Below, piece after piece: positions 1 to 7,535 of a stretch of DNA of 64,000 nucleotides. Every line of letters starts with the position of its first letter. Position 1 is the stretch's first letter. The notes below the pieces were generated by a model. The model ran no database searches. It saw nothing but the letters and a program-made list of their open reading frames with translations, and was not told the DNA's origin. The stretch covers positions 4,321,501 to 4,385,500 of the forward strand of contig NZ_CP073697.1 in the NCBI RefSeq assembly GCF_025264665.1, written 5' to 3'. The stretch comes from Edaphobacter flagellatus. GTDB taxonomy: Bacteria > Acidobacteriota > Terriglobia > Terriglobales > Acidobacteriaceae. The position numbers and the translations under genes were made by a program.

Positions 1-133
1 GCTCGACATCTTCGATGGAGCCGGTGCGGTTGTTGGCGGGGATTTCCAGAGCGCGGGCGATGCTGGAAGGGAAGGACGCGGTGACGGCACCTGCAGCGAG
101 GAGCTGCAGAAAGGAGCGGCGGTCAGTTGCCAT
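1..133 (-). CDS. Phospholipase C, phosphocholine-specific type, N-terminal fragment
   Basis: Only the first 44 codons lie in the window; the rest runs off the left edge. The visible protein starts MATDRRSFLQLLAAGAVTAS, a twin-arginine (Tat) export signal with the RRSFLQ motif and a short hydrophobic stretch ending near an Ala-rich cleavage region. It is followed by ALEIPANNRTGSIEDVE. That post-signal sequence is how non-haemolytic, phosphocholine-preferring phospholipases C of the PF04185 family begin, just ahead of their metal-binding HIVxLMQENRSFDHYFG motif, which falls outside the window. The enzyme would act in the periplasm on phosphatidylcholine-like lipids. The assignment rests on recalled family sequence over a short fragment, so any other Tat-exported metallophosphoesterase with the same leader cannot be excluded. 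Confidence 0.7.
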   Translation of the reverse strand, partial: MATDRRSFLQLLAAGAVTASFPSSIARALEIPANNRTGSIEDVE

Positions 134-225
134 GGGGAGCCTCGCAAAAGGAAGTGATAACTGCTGAGCGAGGCTAGTGGGCGTTTATTTCGAAGAGGTG
201 ACAACGGAGTGACAAGTTTGTAATG

Positions 226-255
226 AAAGAGGCAGCACAGTACGCTGCCTCTTTT
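226..255 (-). terminator. Rho-independent terminator downstream of gltX
   Basis: An 11-bp perfect stem, AAAGAGGCAGC paired with GCTGCCTCTTT around a 7-nt loop, lies 8 bp beyond the gltX stop codon. On the minus strand the stem ends in CTCTTTCATT, a short U-rich tail. It probably ends transcription of gltX. Confidence 0.7.
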
Positions 256-262
256 CAATGCG

Positions 263-1759
263 TTACTTCTTGTTCGCTGATTTCTTCTGGGCTTCGAGGA
301 AGCGGCGGACTCGGTCTAGCGAGCGGGCTTTGCCGAAGACGATCATGCTTTCGAGCAGCGGTGGAGACATCGTGCTGCCGGTAATGATGGCACGGAGGAG
401 CATGAAGTTTTCTTTGACCGACCACTGCTTTTCTTCGCCGAGTTTTTTGAGTGCGGCTTCGAGGGCGTCGTGGTTCCAGTCGGTGGCTTCGAGTGTGGCT
501 AGCTGATCCTGTGCGAAGACGAGTGTGTCTTCAGGGGTGCGCTTTTTGGGGACCCAGACGTCGGGTGTGGGGAGGACGTTATCGGAGAAGAAGAAGCCGG
601 TGAGGTCACCGAACTGGGTGAGCGTCTCGATGCGGTTCTGCATGAGTGCGGCGATGTGGCGGAGGTAATCGTCGCCGAAGACGCGGGTGCGGACGGCGAG
701 GAAGAAGTCTTCGGGGGAGAGTTTACGGAGGTACTCGCCGTTGAGCCACTTGAGCTTGGTGAGGTCGAAGACGGGGCCGCCGACGCGGATGTTGGTGAAG
801 ACGAAGTGCTCGACCATCTCGGCGAGAGTGAACTTTTCGATGACGCCATCGGCGCCGGCGAAGTCGGCGGGCATGCCTCCGCCCATGAGACCGAGGAAGT
901 TGATGATGGCCTCGGGGAGGTAGCCGGAGTCGCGATAGTAGATGAGCGAAACGGGATTTTTGCGCTTGGAGATTTTGGACTTATCGAGGTTACGCAGCAG
1001 AGGCATGTGCCAGAAGCGCGGAGCCTGCCAGCCGAAGGCTTTGTAGAGCAGGACGTGTTTGGGCGTGGAGGAGATCCACTCCTCGGCACGGATGACGTCG
1101 GTGATCTGCATGAGGTGATCGTCGACGACATTGGCGAGGTGGTAGGTGGGGAAGCCGTCGGATTTGAGAAGGACCTGATCGTCGACGTTGCCGTGCTCGA
1201 AGGTGATGTTGCCGCGGAGCTCGTCGCGGAAGGTGGTCGACGCGGTGAGGTCGTTGCCGTGTGGAGGGACGGCGAGGCGGATGGTGAAGGGCTTGCCCGC
1301 GGCTTCATTCGCGGCAATCTGATCGGCGGTGAGGTGACGGCAGGTGCCGGGATAGCGCGGGGGCAGTTTGGCGGCAAGCTGCTGCTTGCGGATGTCGTCG
1401 AGCTCTTCGGGGGTGCAGAAGCAGCGGTAGGCGGTGCCGTTTTTGAGCAGGATGTCGGCGTGCTCGCGGTAGATTTCGGTGCGCTCGGACTGGCGGTAGG
1501 GGCCGAAGGGGCCACCGGTGTCCGGGCCTTCGTCCCAGTTGAGGCCGAGCCAGCGGAGGGAGTCGAAGATCATCTGCTCGGAGGTGGGGACGAAGCGGGT
1601 GCGGTCGGTGTCCTCGATACGGAGGATAAATTTGCCGCCGCGCTGGCGCGCGTAGATGTAGTTGAGCAGGCCGATGTAGGCGGTGCCGACGTGGGGGTCG
1701 CCTGTGGGGGAGGGAGCGATGCGGACGCGGATGGGAGCTTCAGTATTGGTGCTGGTCAT
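263..1759 (-). CDS. gltX: Glutamate--tRNA ligase
   Basis: Cytoplasmic class I aminoacyl-tRNA synthetase that charges tRNA-Glu. The protein is 498 residues, the usual length for bacterial GltX. Near the N-terminus PSPTGDPHVGTAYIGL contains the HIGH-type ATP site (HVGT), followed by RIEDTDRTR, the GluRS signature around the glutamate pocket. The KMSKS-type loop reads SKISKRKNP in the middle of the protein. The C-terminal third is the helical anticodon-binding region. The reading frame can be extended to a TTG at 1771, but the ATG at 1759 (MTSTNTEAPIRVRIAPSP) is preferred because it leaves the normal short N-terminus. It lies downstream of the cytochrome oxidase operon on the same strand, with repeat copy 1 in the gap. 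A tRNA-Glu gene lies about 5.6 kb away. Confidence 0.96.
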   Translation of the reverse strand: MTSTNTEAPIRVRIAPSPTGDPHVGTAYIGLLNYIYARQRGGKFILRIEDTDRTRFVPTSEQMIFDSLRWLGLNWDEGPDTGGPFGPYRQSERTEIYREHADILLKNGTAYRCFCTPEELDDIRKQQLAAKLPPRYPGTCRHLTADQIAANEAAGKPFTIRLAVPPHGNDLTASTTFRDELRGNITFEHGNVDDQVLLKSDGFPTYHLANVVDDHLMQITDVIRAEEWISSTPKHVLLYKAFGWQAPRFWHMPLLRNLDKSKISKRKNPVSLIYYRDSGYLPEAIINFLGLMGGGMPADFAGADGVIEKFTLAEMVEHFVFTNIRVGGPVFDLTKLKWLNGEYLRKLSPEDFFLAVRTRVFGDDYLRHIAALMQNRIETLTQFGDLTGFFFSDNVLPTPDVWVPKKRTPEDTLVFAQDQLATLEATDWNHDALEAALKKLGEEKQWSVKENFMLLRAIITGSTMSPPLLESMIVFGKARSLDRVRRFLEAQKKSANKK

Positions 1760-1845
1760 GATGGTGGTCAAACTTTAATGCTAGCAGAGGGTGGTGCGGA
1801 TTCGTGGCTTGGTGCTGACATGAGCACCAGGCTTTGGTGACGTGG

Positions 1846-1914
1846 AGAAAAAATGCGGGGGTTCCTCGGCTCCCCTTCGACGCGCTTCGCTTGCTCAGGA
1901 TCGCTCGGAATGAC
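1846..1914 (+). repeat. Interspersed intergenic repeat, copy 1
   Basis: This copy contains GGGGGTTCCTCGG, then CCCCTTCGACGCGCTTCGC, and ends in GCTCGGAATGACAC. The same order of blocks recurs at 5551-5626 almost unchanged, in diverged form at 4699-4761, as an end fragment at 6501-6536, and inverted at 55018-55074. It lies in the gap between the cytochrome oxidase genes and gltX. It has no coding features and looks like a small non-autonomous or palindromic-unit-like element. Confidence 0.75.
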
Positions 1915-1929
1915 ACATCGGTGGTGAAG

Positions 1930-2139
1930 CTATTGGTTGCGACGGATGAGGAAGAGTGCGCTTGCGAAGATGCCGGTGGCTGTTGCTGTGAGCAGGATGA
2001 TGGCGTGACGGTAGGCACGCTGGGTGGCGGGTGGAGTTCCTGCGGTGTTGTCGCGGCACTGGGTGCACCCCTGTGCGTGGGTGTATGTCGTTGTGAGTGC
2101 CATGGTGGTGAAGAACAGTGCGATCCGGAGATGCTTCAT
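1930..2139 (-). CDS. Small membrane protein with CxxC motif, cytochrome oxidase operon
   Basis: A 69-residue protein whose ATG overlaps the stop codon of the subunit III gene (TAATG), so translation is probably coupled. It begins MKHLRIALFFTTMALTTTYT, a signal-peptide-like hydrophobic stretch ending in HAQ. Then comes GCTQCRDN with a CxxC pair, a short linker, a single membrane helix at about residues 46-64, and the basic tail RRNQ. The CxxC faces the periplasm in this model. Its position as the last gene of the oxidase operon suggests a role in oxidase assembly or copper handling, but no named family was recognised and the function is inferred only from context. Larger reading frames across this span in other frames are shadows. 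Confidence 0.7.
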   Translation of the reverse strand: MKHLRIALFFTTMALTTTYTHAQGCTQCRDNTAGTPPATQRAYRHAIILLTATATGIFASALFLIRRNQ

Positions 2140-2912
2140 TACTGGAAGAAGGCGAGGAGGGCGAAGAGGAAGATCCAGAAGAGTCCCATGGCGTGCCAGT
2201 ACCAGGCGGTGCAGTCGATGAGGATCTGGCGGGTCTCGAGCAGGCGTGAGGCATAGAGTGCGGTGAGCGCAGCGATGAGAGCTCCGATGCCGAGGAAGAG
2301 ATGGATGGCGTGGGTGTAGGTGATGAGGTAGAAGAAGTGGCTCGACGGGTTTGAGCTGAAGAAGACGTGCTGGATGTTGAGCTGATGCCAGGCGACGGCT
2401 TGTCCGGCGAGGAAGAGGAGGCCGAGGGCCGTGGTGGCCACGAGCCACGGAAGGACGCGGCGGGTGAGCGGCTTGCCGATGCCGAGCCATTCGTCCATGA
2501 CGTCGGTTTCGCGGAACATGCTGCGGCGTGCGACTTCCATGGTGACGGAGCTAAGGATAAGGACGGCGGTGTTGAGCCAGAGGATCGGCGGGATGGCTGT
2601 GGGCAGCCACTGGTTGACGTATCGGTTGTAGACGTCGATATGGCTGGAGTTCTGCGCGACGAAGAAGGCGCTGACGATGGCGACGAAGAACATGAGGTCG
2701 CCGGCGAGGGCGAAGAAGAGTCCAAGACGGGCGCGGCTGAGTTTTTCGCGGGGCCCGCGGCGTCCCTGAGGACGATCGTTCCAGTTGTCGTTGTCACCAC
2801 CGCCGCCGGTTCGCTTGTCGGTTGGTGGACGCCGACCGTGGCCCCCCTCGTGGTCGTCGAGGTGACGCTTTTTATCGCGCTCAGTATTGATAGGGGTGAT
2901 GGTGGACGGCAT
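2139..2912 (-). CDS. Cytochrome c oxidase subunit III
   Basis: Integral membrane subunit of a haem-copper oxidase, 257 residues. After a hydrophilic Gly/Asp/Arg-rich N-terminal tail of about 60 residues (unusually long and charged), five membrane helices follow. They start at ARLGLFFALAGDLMFFVAIV and end at FWIFLFALLAFF. The family motif region TYTHAIHLFLGIGAL and the C-terminal WYWHAMGLFW, carrying the conserved His of subunit III, are visible. An upstream TTG at 2942 is in frame, but GAGAGG stands 5 bp before the ATG at 2912 and decides the start. The gene lies 35 bp after subunit I and overlaps the small CxxC gene by one base. Confidence 0.88.
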   Translation of the reverse strand: MPSTITPINTERDKKRHLDDHEGGHGRRPPTDKRTGGGGDNDNWNDRPQGRRGPREKLSRARLGLFFALAGDLMFFVAIVSAFFVAQNSSHIDVYNRYVNQWLPTAIPPILWLNTAVLILSSVTMEVARRSMFRETDVMDEWLGIGKPLTRRVLPWLVATTALGLLFLAGQAVAWHQLNIQHVFFSSNPSSHFFYLITYTHAIHLFLGIGALIAALTALYASRLLETRQILIDCTAWYWHAMGLFWIFLFALLAFFQ

Positions 2913-2947
2913 GGACGGCCTCTCGCAGAAAGGAACGCACAAATAGC

Positions 2948-4666
2948 TTACTCTCGTTTGATGCTTTTGATGTCAACAGAGGCGTCTTCGATCCATTGCG
3001 GGAGGAATGATTCGTCTCCGGAAGCGGTGACGATGTACTGGCAGGGTGGGCGGTGGGCCATGAGTGGCTCGGTGGGAAGGTTGAAGCAGGGGTACCACTC
3101 AAGGGTGGTGGCCTGCCATGGATTGGCAGGCGTGGCTTCGCCGTGGCGAAAGCTACGGACGAGGTTGACGAGGAAGATGAGCTGCGAGGCGGCGAGGATG
3201 AAGGCGGAAGTGGTGATGTGGAGGTTGAGGGGGAGGGTGGCGGCGAGAAGGTGTCCGGCGGCGTTCGGGATCTGGGTGAGTTGGGCGTAGTGGCGGGGTT
3301 CTCCGGCGAGCCCCGTGAAGTGCATGGGGAAGAAGGTGTTGTATGCGCCGTAGAGGGTGAGCCAGAAGTGCCAGCGGCCGAGGCGTTCGGAGAGGAGGCG
3401 TCCGCGGCTGATGAGCGGGAACCAGTAGTAGGTGGCGGCGAAGAGTGAGAAGACGCCGGCCATGGCCATGATGAGGTGGAAGTGCGCGACGACGAAGAAG
3501 GTATTGTGCAGGTATTCGTCGAGGATGGGCTGGGCGAGGATGGGGCCGGAGAGGCCTCCGGTGATGAAGAGGGAGACGAAGCCGAGGGAGAAGAGCATGG
3601 CGGTGGTGTAGTGCGGGCGTGAGCGCCAGATGGTGGCGATCCAGCTAAGGACTTTGGCGGAGGCGGGGAGAGCGATGACGAGCGTGGTGATGGAAAAGGC
3701 CGTCGAGGCAAAGGGGTTGAGTCCGGCGACGAACATGTGATGTCCCCAGAGGAGGATGCCGAGGACACCAATGGCGAGAGTGGTGGCAATCATGAGCCGG
3801 TAGGCGACGACGGGGCGGCGGCTGAAGTTGGCGAGGACCATGGAGGTGAGTCCCATGCCGGGGAGGATGGCGATGTAGACCTCGGGGTGTCCGAAGAACC
3901 AGAAGAGGTGAAGCCAGAGGAGCGGAGAGCCGTTGCCGGGGTGTCCGGCGGCGTGGATGACGCCGGATACCTGGTCGCCGGGCGGGATGAAGAAGGCGGT
4001 CCCGGCGTGGCGGTCGCAGAAGAGAAGCAGCAGGGCAGCGAGCAGGACGGAGAAGGCGAGGACACTGAGCAGCGCGGCAGTGAACCACCCCCAGACGGTG
4101 AGCGGGAGGCGGTCCCAGGTCATGCCTTTGCAGCGAAGACGGATGATGGTGACGAGGGTGTTGATGGAGTTGATGGTGGAGGCGATGGAGAAGATGGCGA
4201 TGGAGGCGAGCCAGAGATCCATGCCAAGTCCCTGGCCGGGACCTGCGGAGGGGATGGCGCTGAGTGGGGGATAGGCTGTCCAGCCAGAGATGGCGGCGCC
4301 TTCGTAGACGAAGGGTGAGGAAAGCAGAACAGCGAAGGCGAGTGCGGTGAGCCAGAAGCTGAATGCATTGAGGCGAGGGAAGGCCATGTGCTGCGCACCG
4401 ATCTGTGAAGGCAGGATGAGATTGCCGAATCCTGATTGCGGTGCGGTGGTGAGCACGAAGAAAAGCATGATGGTGCCGTGCAGGGTAACGAGCGAGAGAT
4501 AGTCCTCCGGCAGGATGGAACCGTGGAGCGGGAGCTTCCATGAGGGCCAGACGAGGTGCGTGCGCATGAGTAGCGAGAGAAGCGTGCCGGTGATGACGGC
4601 GATGAGCGCGAGCGTGAGGTACTGGCGGCCGATGGTGCGGTGATCGGTGGAGAAGAGGTGCGTCAT
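2948..4666 (-). CDS. Cytochrome c oxidase subunit I
   Basis: Catalytic subunit of an aa3-type haem-copper oxidase, 572 residues, with about 12 membrane helices. All metal ligands are visible: a helix-II His in LVTLHGTIMLFFV (low-spin haem); HPEVYIAILPG with the CuB His and the cross-linked Tyr; GHHMFVAGLNP with two CuB His; and VAHFHLIMAMAGVFSLFA with the two haem ligands. The HPEVY motif places it in the A family. It ends without a fused cytochrome c or subunit III domain. The start MTHLFSTDHRTIGRQYL matches the family N-terminus. The operon order is II-I-III-small CxxC protein, all on the minus strand. Confidence 0.95.
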   Translation of the reverse strand: MTHLFSTDHRTIGRQYLTLALIAVITGTLLSLLMRTHLVWPSWKLPLHGSILPEDYLSLVTLHGTIMLFFVLTTAPQSGFGNLILPSQIGAQHMAFPRLNAFSFWLTALAFAVLLSSPFVYEGAAISGWTAYPPLSAIPSAGPGQGLGMDLWLASIAIFSIASTINSINTLVTIIRLRCKGMTWDRLPLTVWGWFTAALLSVLAFSVLLAALLLLFCDRHAGTAFFIPPGDQVSGVIHAAGHPGNGSPLLWLHLFWFFGHPEVYIAILPGMGLTSMVLANFSRRPVVAYRLMIATTLAIGVLGILLWGHHMFVAGLNPFASTAFSITTLVIALPASAKVLSWIATIWRSRPHYTTAMLFSLGFVSLFITGGLSGPILAQPILDEYLHNTFFVVAHFHLIMAMAGVFSLFAATYYWFPLISRGRLLSERLGRWHFWLTLYGAYNTFFPMHFTGLAGEPRHYAQLTQIPNAAGHLLAATLPLNLHITTSAFILAASQLIFLVNLVRSFRHGEATPANPWQATTLEWYPCFNLPTEPLMAHRPPCQYIVTASGDESFLPQWIEDASVDIKSIKRE

Positions 4667-4698
4667 GCGACGGCCTCGAATCGGTAAATACGTGTAGG

Positions 4699-4761
4699 CA
4701 TCCTGTGAAGAAATGCGGAGGTTCCTCGACTACGCGCTACACACTCCGCTCGGAATGACAC
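4699..4761 (+). repeat. Interspersed intergenic repeat, copy 2 (diverged)
   Basis: Shares AAATGCGGAGGTTCCTCG and CGCTCGGAATGACAC with copy 1, but its central block is altered (ACTACGCGCTACACACTC). It lies between the subunit II and subunit I genes, inside the operon. Confidence 0.7.
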
Positions 4762-4775
4762 TGATTGCGGGAACG

Positions 4776-5507
4776 TCATTGGTGCGCTGCCTCCTGCTTT
4801 TTCTTGAGCCAGGCCTGAAAGTCTTCGGGCGGCAGGACGCGGAGGTTGGCGCTCATGCGGTAGTGGCCGAGGCCGCAGAGTTGGGTGCAGAGAATGGCGT
4901 AGGTTCCGGGAGCGGTGGGGGTGAAGTGGATGTGGATGGTTTCGCCGGGGATGGCGTTTTGTTTGAGACGTAGTTCTGGGACGGCGAAACCGTGGATGAC
5001 GTCCTGCGCGCGAAGGGCGAGGTCCACCTCTCGGTTGACTGGTAAGACGAGCTCGGAGGCGACGATGTCGTCGGTCGAGTGCGGGTCGGTGGGGTCGATG
5101 CCGACGGGGTTGCCGGTGGAGGCGTCGGCGAGCTGGGGTCGCGTGATGCCGAAGGTGGCGTCGGGGCCGGGATAGCGGAAGTACCAGGCGAACTGGAGTC
5201 CTGTGGCTTCGACCTGCATGGCTTCGTGAGAAGCTCCGGTGTAGCGTGTGGCGGCCCAGAGGCGTTCGGCGCGGATGCCTAGTGTGGCGAAAAGTGTGGC
5301 GAGGAGCGCGAGTGGGAGGTATTCGATGGCCCAGAGATGGCGCGGGGTGGCGTTTCGTTTGGCGAAGAGTCCGATGAGGAGGATAAGGTGCGCGAGCGTA
5401 GCGAGAGCAGCGATGATCCAGAGGTTGAGGAGGAGGTGCTGGTCGAGCGCACGCCCATGTGCGCTGGCGTCTGTCGGGAGCAGTGCGATGGAGAGCGCAG
5501 GATGCAC
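4776..5507 (-). CDS. Cytochrome c oxidase subunit II (CuA subunit)
   Basis: Carries the CuA electron-entry site and two membrane helices. The helices are around LLLNLWIIAALATLAHLILLI and WAIEYLPLALLATLFATL, followed by a periplasmic cupredoxin domain. The CuA loop reads CTQLCGLGHYRM: both Cys, the His and the Met ligands are present, but the usual Glu between the two Cys is Gln. No C-terminal cytochrome c domain follows, so this is not a caa3-type subunit. The frame stays open far upstream, but that extension crosses repeat copy 3 and reads as low-complexity sequence, so it is not coding. The GTG at 5507 gives 243 residues; no clear ribosome-binding site was found, so the start is uncertain. 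Confidence 0.85.
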   Translation of the reverse strand: MHPALSIALLPTDASAHGRALDQHLLLNLWIIAALATLAHLILLIGLFAKRNATPRHLWAIEYLPLALLATLFATLGIRAERLWAATRYTGASHEAMQVEATGLQFAWYFRYPGPDATFGITRPQLADASTGNPVGIDPTDPHSTDDIVASELVLPVNREVDLALRAQDVIHGFAVPELRLKQNAIPGETIHIHFTPTAPGTYAILCTQLCGLGHYRMSANLRVLPPEDFQAWLKKKQEAAHQ

Positions 5508-5550
5508 AAGGGAAGGATAACTTCTGCAGAGATGACTTTGCTCTGGTTCG

Positions 5551-5626
5551 CATCCTGCAAAGAAATACGGGGGTTCCTCGGATCCCCTTCGACGCGCTTC
5601 GCTTGCCCGGGCTCGCTCGGAATGAT
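5551..5626 (+). repeat. Interspersed intergenic repeat, copy 3
   Basis: Nearly identical to copy 1: GGGGGTTCCTCGGATCCCC, then TTCGACGCGCTTCGCTTGC, then GCTCGCTCGGAATGAT. It lies upstream of the subunit II gene and artificially extends that reading frame at its 5' end. Confidence 0.75.
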
Positions 5627-5661
5627 CCTTCTTATAAGGCAGTAAGTTACGAACAGTGGGA

Positions 5662-6456
5662 TTAGCGGCGGAGGAGGCGTTGCCACCAGCTTCTACCGGG
5701 CTCTTCGTCTTCGTAGAGGTCGATGGGTTCCGGTTGCGGACCGAGCGGCGTGTTGTTGAAGGCGGCGAGCGGGTTGGAGACGCAGAGCAGATGCGCGTAT
5801 TCGGGAGTGTATTTTTGCGCGACGAGGTTATGGGCGTCACGCAATTTGGGTGGGCGCGAGCTGACGTTGTGGGCGTCGGTGGCGAGGAAGTGGACCCAGC
5901 GTTTGGAGAGGAGATCGTGGGCCATCTTTTCGGCCTTGCGCCCCATGTGTCCGGTGACGGAGCCAGCAGTGACCTGGACGAGGACGCCGGCGCGGAGCCA
6001 CTCGACGATGCGATCGGGCTCGTTCTGGAGCGTGGGGTTGCGCTCGGGATGGGTGAGGATGGGGATGAGGCCGTCGAGCTGCATCTGGTAGAAGGTTTCG
6101 CCGAGAGTGCGGGGAACGGTGAAGTCGGGAATTTCGATCAGGAGGTAGCTACCGCGGTTGATGCTAAAACGGGTGGGGTCCTCATGTGCGTGCTGGATGT
6201 TGTCGTACGACATGTGGAAATCGCAGCCGCGGCCGAGTTTGAGCTGGATGCCTTCGGTTGTAATGAGGCGCTGGAGCTGCGCGATCTTTTCGTCGATGAT
6301 CTCGGGAACGTAGTTCCAGTGTCCGTTGGCGTGCGGGGTGCAGGCGACGTGGGTGATGCCGTCGGCTGCGGCGAGACGTGCCATCTCAAGCGAGAGATCG
6401 AGGCTGGTTGCGCCGTCGTCCTGGTTCCAGAGAAGGTGATGATGGATGTCAATCAT
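5662..6456 (-). CDS. CpsB/YwqE-type PHP-domain tyrosine phosphatase
   Basis: A 264-residue metal-dependent phosphoesterase of the PHP superfamily, of the sort that dephosphorylates bacterial tyrosine kinases controlling capsule or exopolysaccharide synthesis. Motifs in order: MIDIHHHLLWNQDDG (metal-binding DxHxH and the family's DDGA), CTPHAN (TPH), THPERN around residue 138 and ATDAHN around residue 190. These are the four metal-ligand motifs of CpsB/CapC/YwqE proteins. No polysaccharide or BY-kinase gene lies in the window, so the substrate is not supported by context. The gene stands between repeat copy 3 and the end fragment at 6501-6536. Confidence 0.85.
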   Translation of the reverse strand: MIDIHHHLLWNQDDGATSLDLSLEMARLAAADGITHVACTPHANGHWNYVPEIIDEKIAQLQRLITTEGIQLKLGRGCDFHMSYDNIQHAHEDPTRFSINRGSYLLIEIPDFTVPRTLGETFYQMQLDGLIPILTHPERNPTLQNEPDRIVEWLRAGVLVQVTAGSVTGHMGRKAEKMAHDLLSKRWVHFLATDAHNVSSRPPKLRDAHNLVAQKYTPEYAHLLCVSNPLAAFNNTPLGPQPEPIDLYEDEEPGRSWWQRLLRR

Positions 6457-6500
6457 CGCTGTTCAGGCTACCACCTGGTGTAGGAAGAGAGATGAAAGCG

Positions 6501-6536
6501 CAGATCCTTATTTGTTGCGCTCGCTCAAGATGACAC
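6501..6536 (+). repeat. Interspersed repeat, end fragment
   Basis: The sequence TTGCGCTCGCTCAAGATGACAC resembles the right end of copies 1-3 (CTCGCTCGGAATGACAC) with two or three changes. It lies between purQ and the PHP phosphatase gene. It is short, so it may be a decayed copy. Confidence 0.45.
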
Positions 6537-6544
6537 TATTCGGA

Positions 6545-7246
6545 TTACTTCGCTGCCGTAGCTAATGACTCGGCCATGGCTTTGAAGAGGAGGAGACCGT
6601 CGGCGGAGCCGAGCAGCGTTTCGCTGGAGCGATCCGGGTGCGGCATCATGCCGAGAACGTTGCGGCCTTCGCTGAGGATGCCGGCGATGTTCTCGAGCGA
6701 GCCGTTGGGGTTGGCCTGCTTTGTGACCTCGCCTGAGGTGGTGGCGTAGCGAAAGGCGATGCGATCCTGTGCGTTGAGCCGGGCAAGGGTGTCGACGTCA
6801 CAGAAGTAGTTGCCTTCCATGTGGCCAATGGGCATCTGGAGGACGCGGCCTTTGGCGAGGCTGTGCGTGAAGGGCGAATCGATCGTCTCAGTGCGGAGGT
6901 GGACCTGCTTGCAGATATAGTTCTGTCCTGCATTGCGCATGAGTGCGCCGGGGAGTAGACCGGACTCGCAGAGAATCTGGAAGCCGTTGCAGATTCCCAG
7001 AACGAGTCCGCCGTTGTTGGCGAACTTTGTGACGGACTGCATGATGGGGGCGAACTTGGCGATGGCTCCGGTGCGGAGGTAGTCGCCGTAGGCAAAGCCG
7101 CCGGGGACAAGGATGGCGTCGCAGCCTTCGAGGTCGGAGGAGGCATGCCAGAGGAAGGTGACGGGCTGCCCGACGAGGTTCTCGACGACGTTGTAGGTAT
7201 CGTGGTCGCAGTTCGAGCCTGGGAAGACAAGGACGCCAAATTTCAT
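6545..7246 (-). CDS. purQ: Phosphoribosylformylglycinamidine synthase, glutaminase subunit
   Basis: Class I glutamine amidotransferase subunit of FGAM synthase in purine synthesis; it supplies ammonia to PurL. The protein is 233 residues, typical for PurQ in the three-component PurSQL complex. The N-terminus [16 protein letters not shown] is the family signature. The nucleophile Cys is in [10 protein letters not shown] and the catalytic His and Glu are in [10 protein letters not shown] near the C-terminus. Neither purS nor purL is adjacent in this window; the flanking genes are a PHP phosphatase downstream and a tRNA on the opposite strand upstream. Confidence 0.96.
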   Translation of the reverse strand: MKFGVLVFPGSNCDHDTYNVVENLVGQPVTFLWHASSDLEGCDAILVPGGFAYGDYLRTGAIAKFAPIMQSVTKFANNGGLVLGICNGFQILCESGLLPGALMRNAGQNYICKQVHLRTETIDSPFTHSLAKGRVLQMPIGHMEGNYFCDVDTLARLNAQDRIAFRYATTSGEVTKQANPNGSLENIAGILSEGRNVLGMMPHPDRSSETLLGSADGLLLFKAMAESLATAAK

Positions 7247-7403
7247 AGAACACCCGAAGGGAGGATTTGTACTTCAAGGATAACATCCGCAAGAAGCGCG
7301 AAAATTGAAGGAAGTACCTTAGATACTGCAAGGAAGCGTGTTTTTGACACCACAAATCGATGTTGGTAGCGTTAGGTTATTGCTTCACCCATGTGAGCGT
7401 TAC

Positions 7404-7481
7404 GTCCCCGTCGTCTAGCCCGGCCCAGGACACCGCCCTTTCACGGCGATAACACGGGTTCGAATCCCGTCGGGGACGCCA
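7404..7481 (+). tRNA. tRNA-Glu (anticodon TTC)
   Basis: The 7-bp acceptor stem GTCCCCG pairs with CGGGGAC, followed by discriminator G and an encoded CCA. The D-loop region GTCTAGCCCGGCCCAGGAC, the anticodon loop CTTTCAC with TTC at 7440-7442, and the T-arm ACGGG-TTCGAAT-CCCGT are all recognisable and closely resemble E. coli tRNA-Glu. The outermost pair of the anticodon stem is a C-A mismatch (7433/7449). The gene stands 54 bp upstream of the YhhQ-type transporter gene on the same strand. Confidence 0.95.
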
Positions 7482-7535
7482 AACCACTTCTTCTGCATTC
7501 TGATTCGGCGGGTCTATACGCCCTATGATGTAAAC

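Noticed and set aside
656..1840. Plus-strand frame of 394 codons opposite gltX
   Set aside because: Gly/Glu/Val/Asp-rich antisense shadow of gltX without any family feature.
5508..5840. N-terminal extension of cytochrome oxidase subunit II by about 110 codons
   Set aside because: The extension is translated from repeat copy 3 and low-complexity DNA and overlaps the end of the PHP phosphatase gene, so it is not coding.
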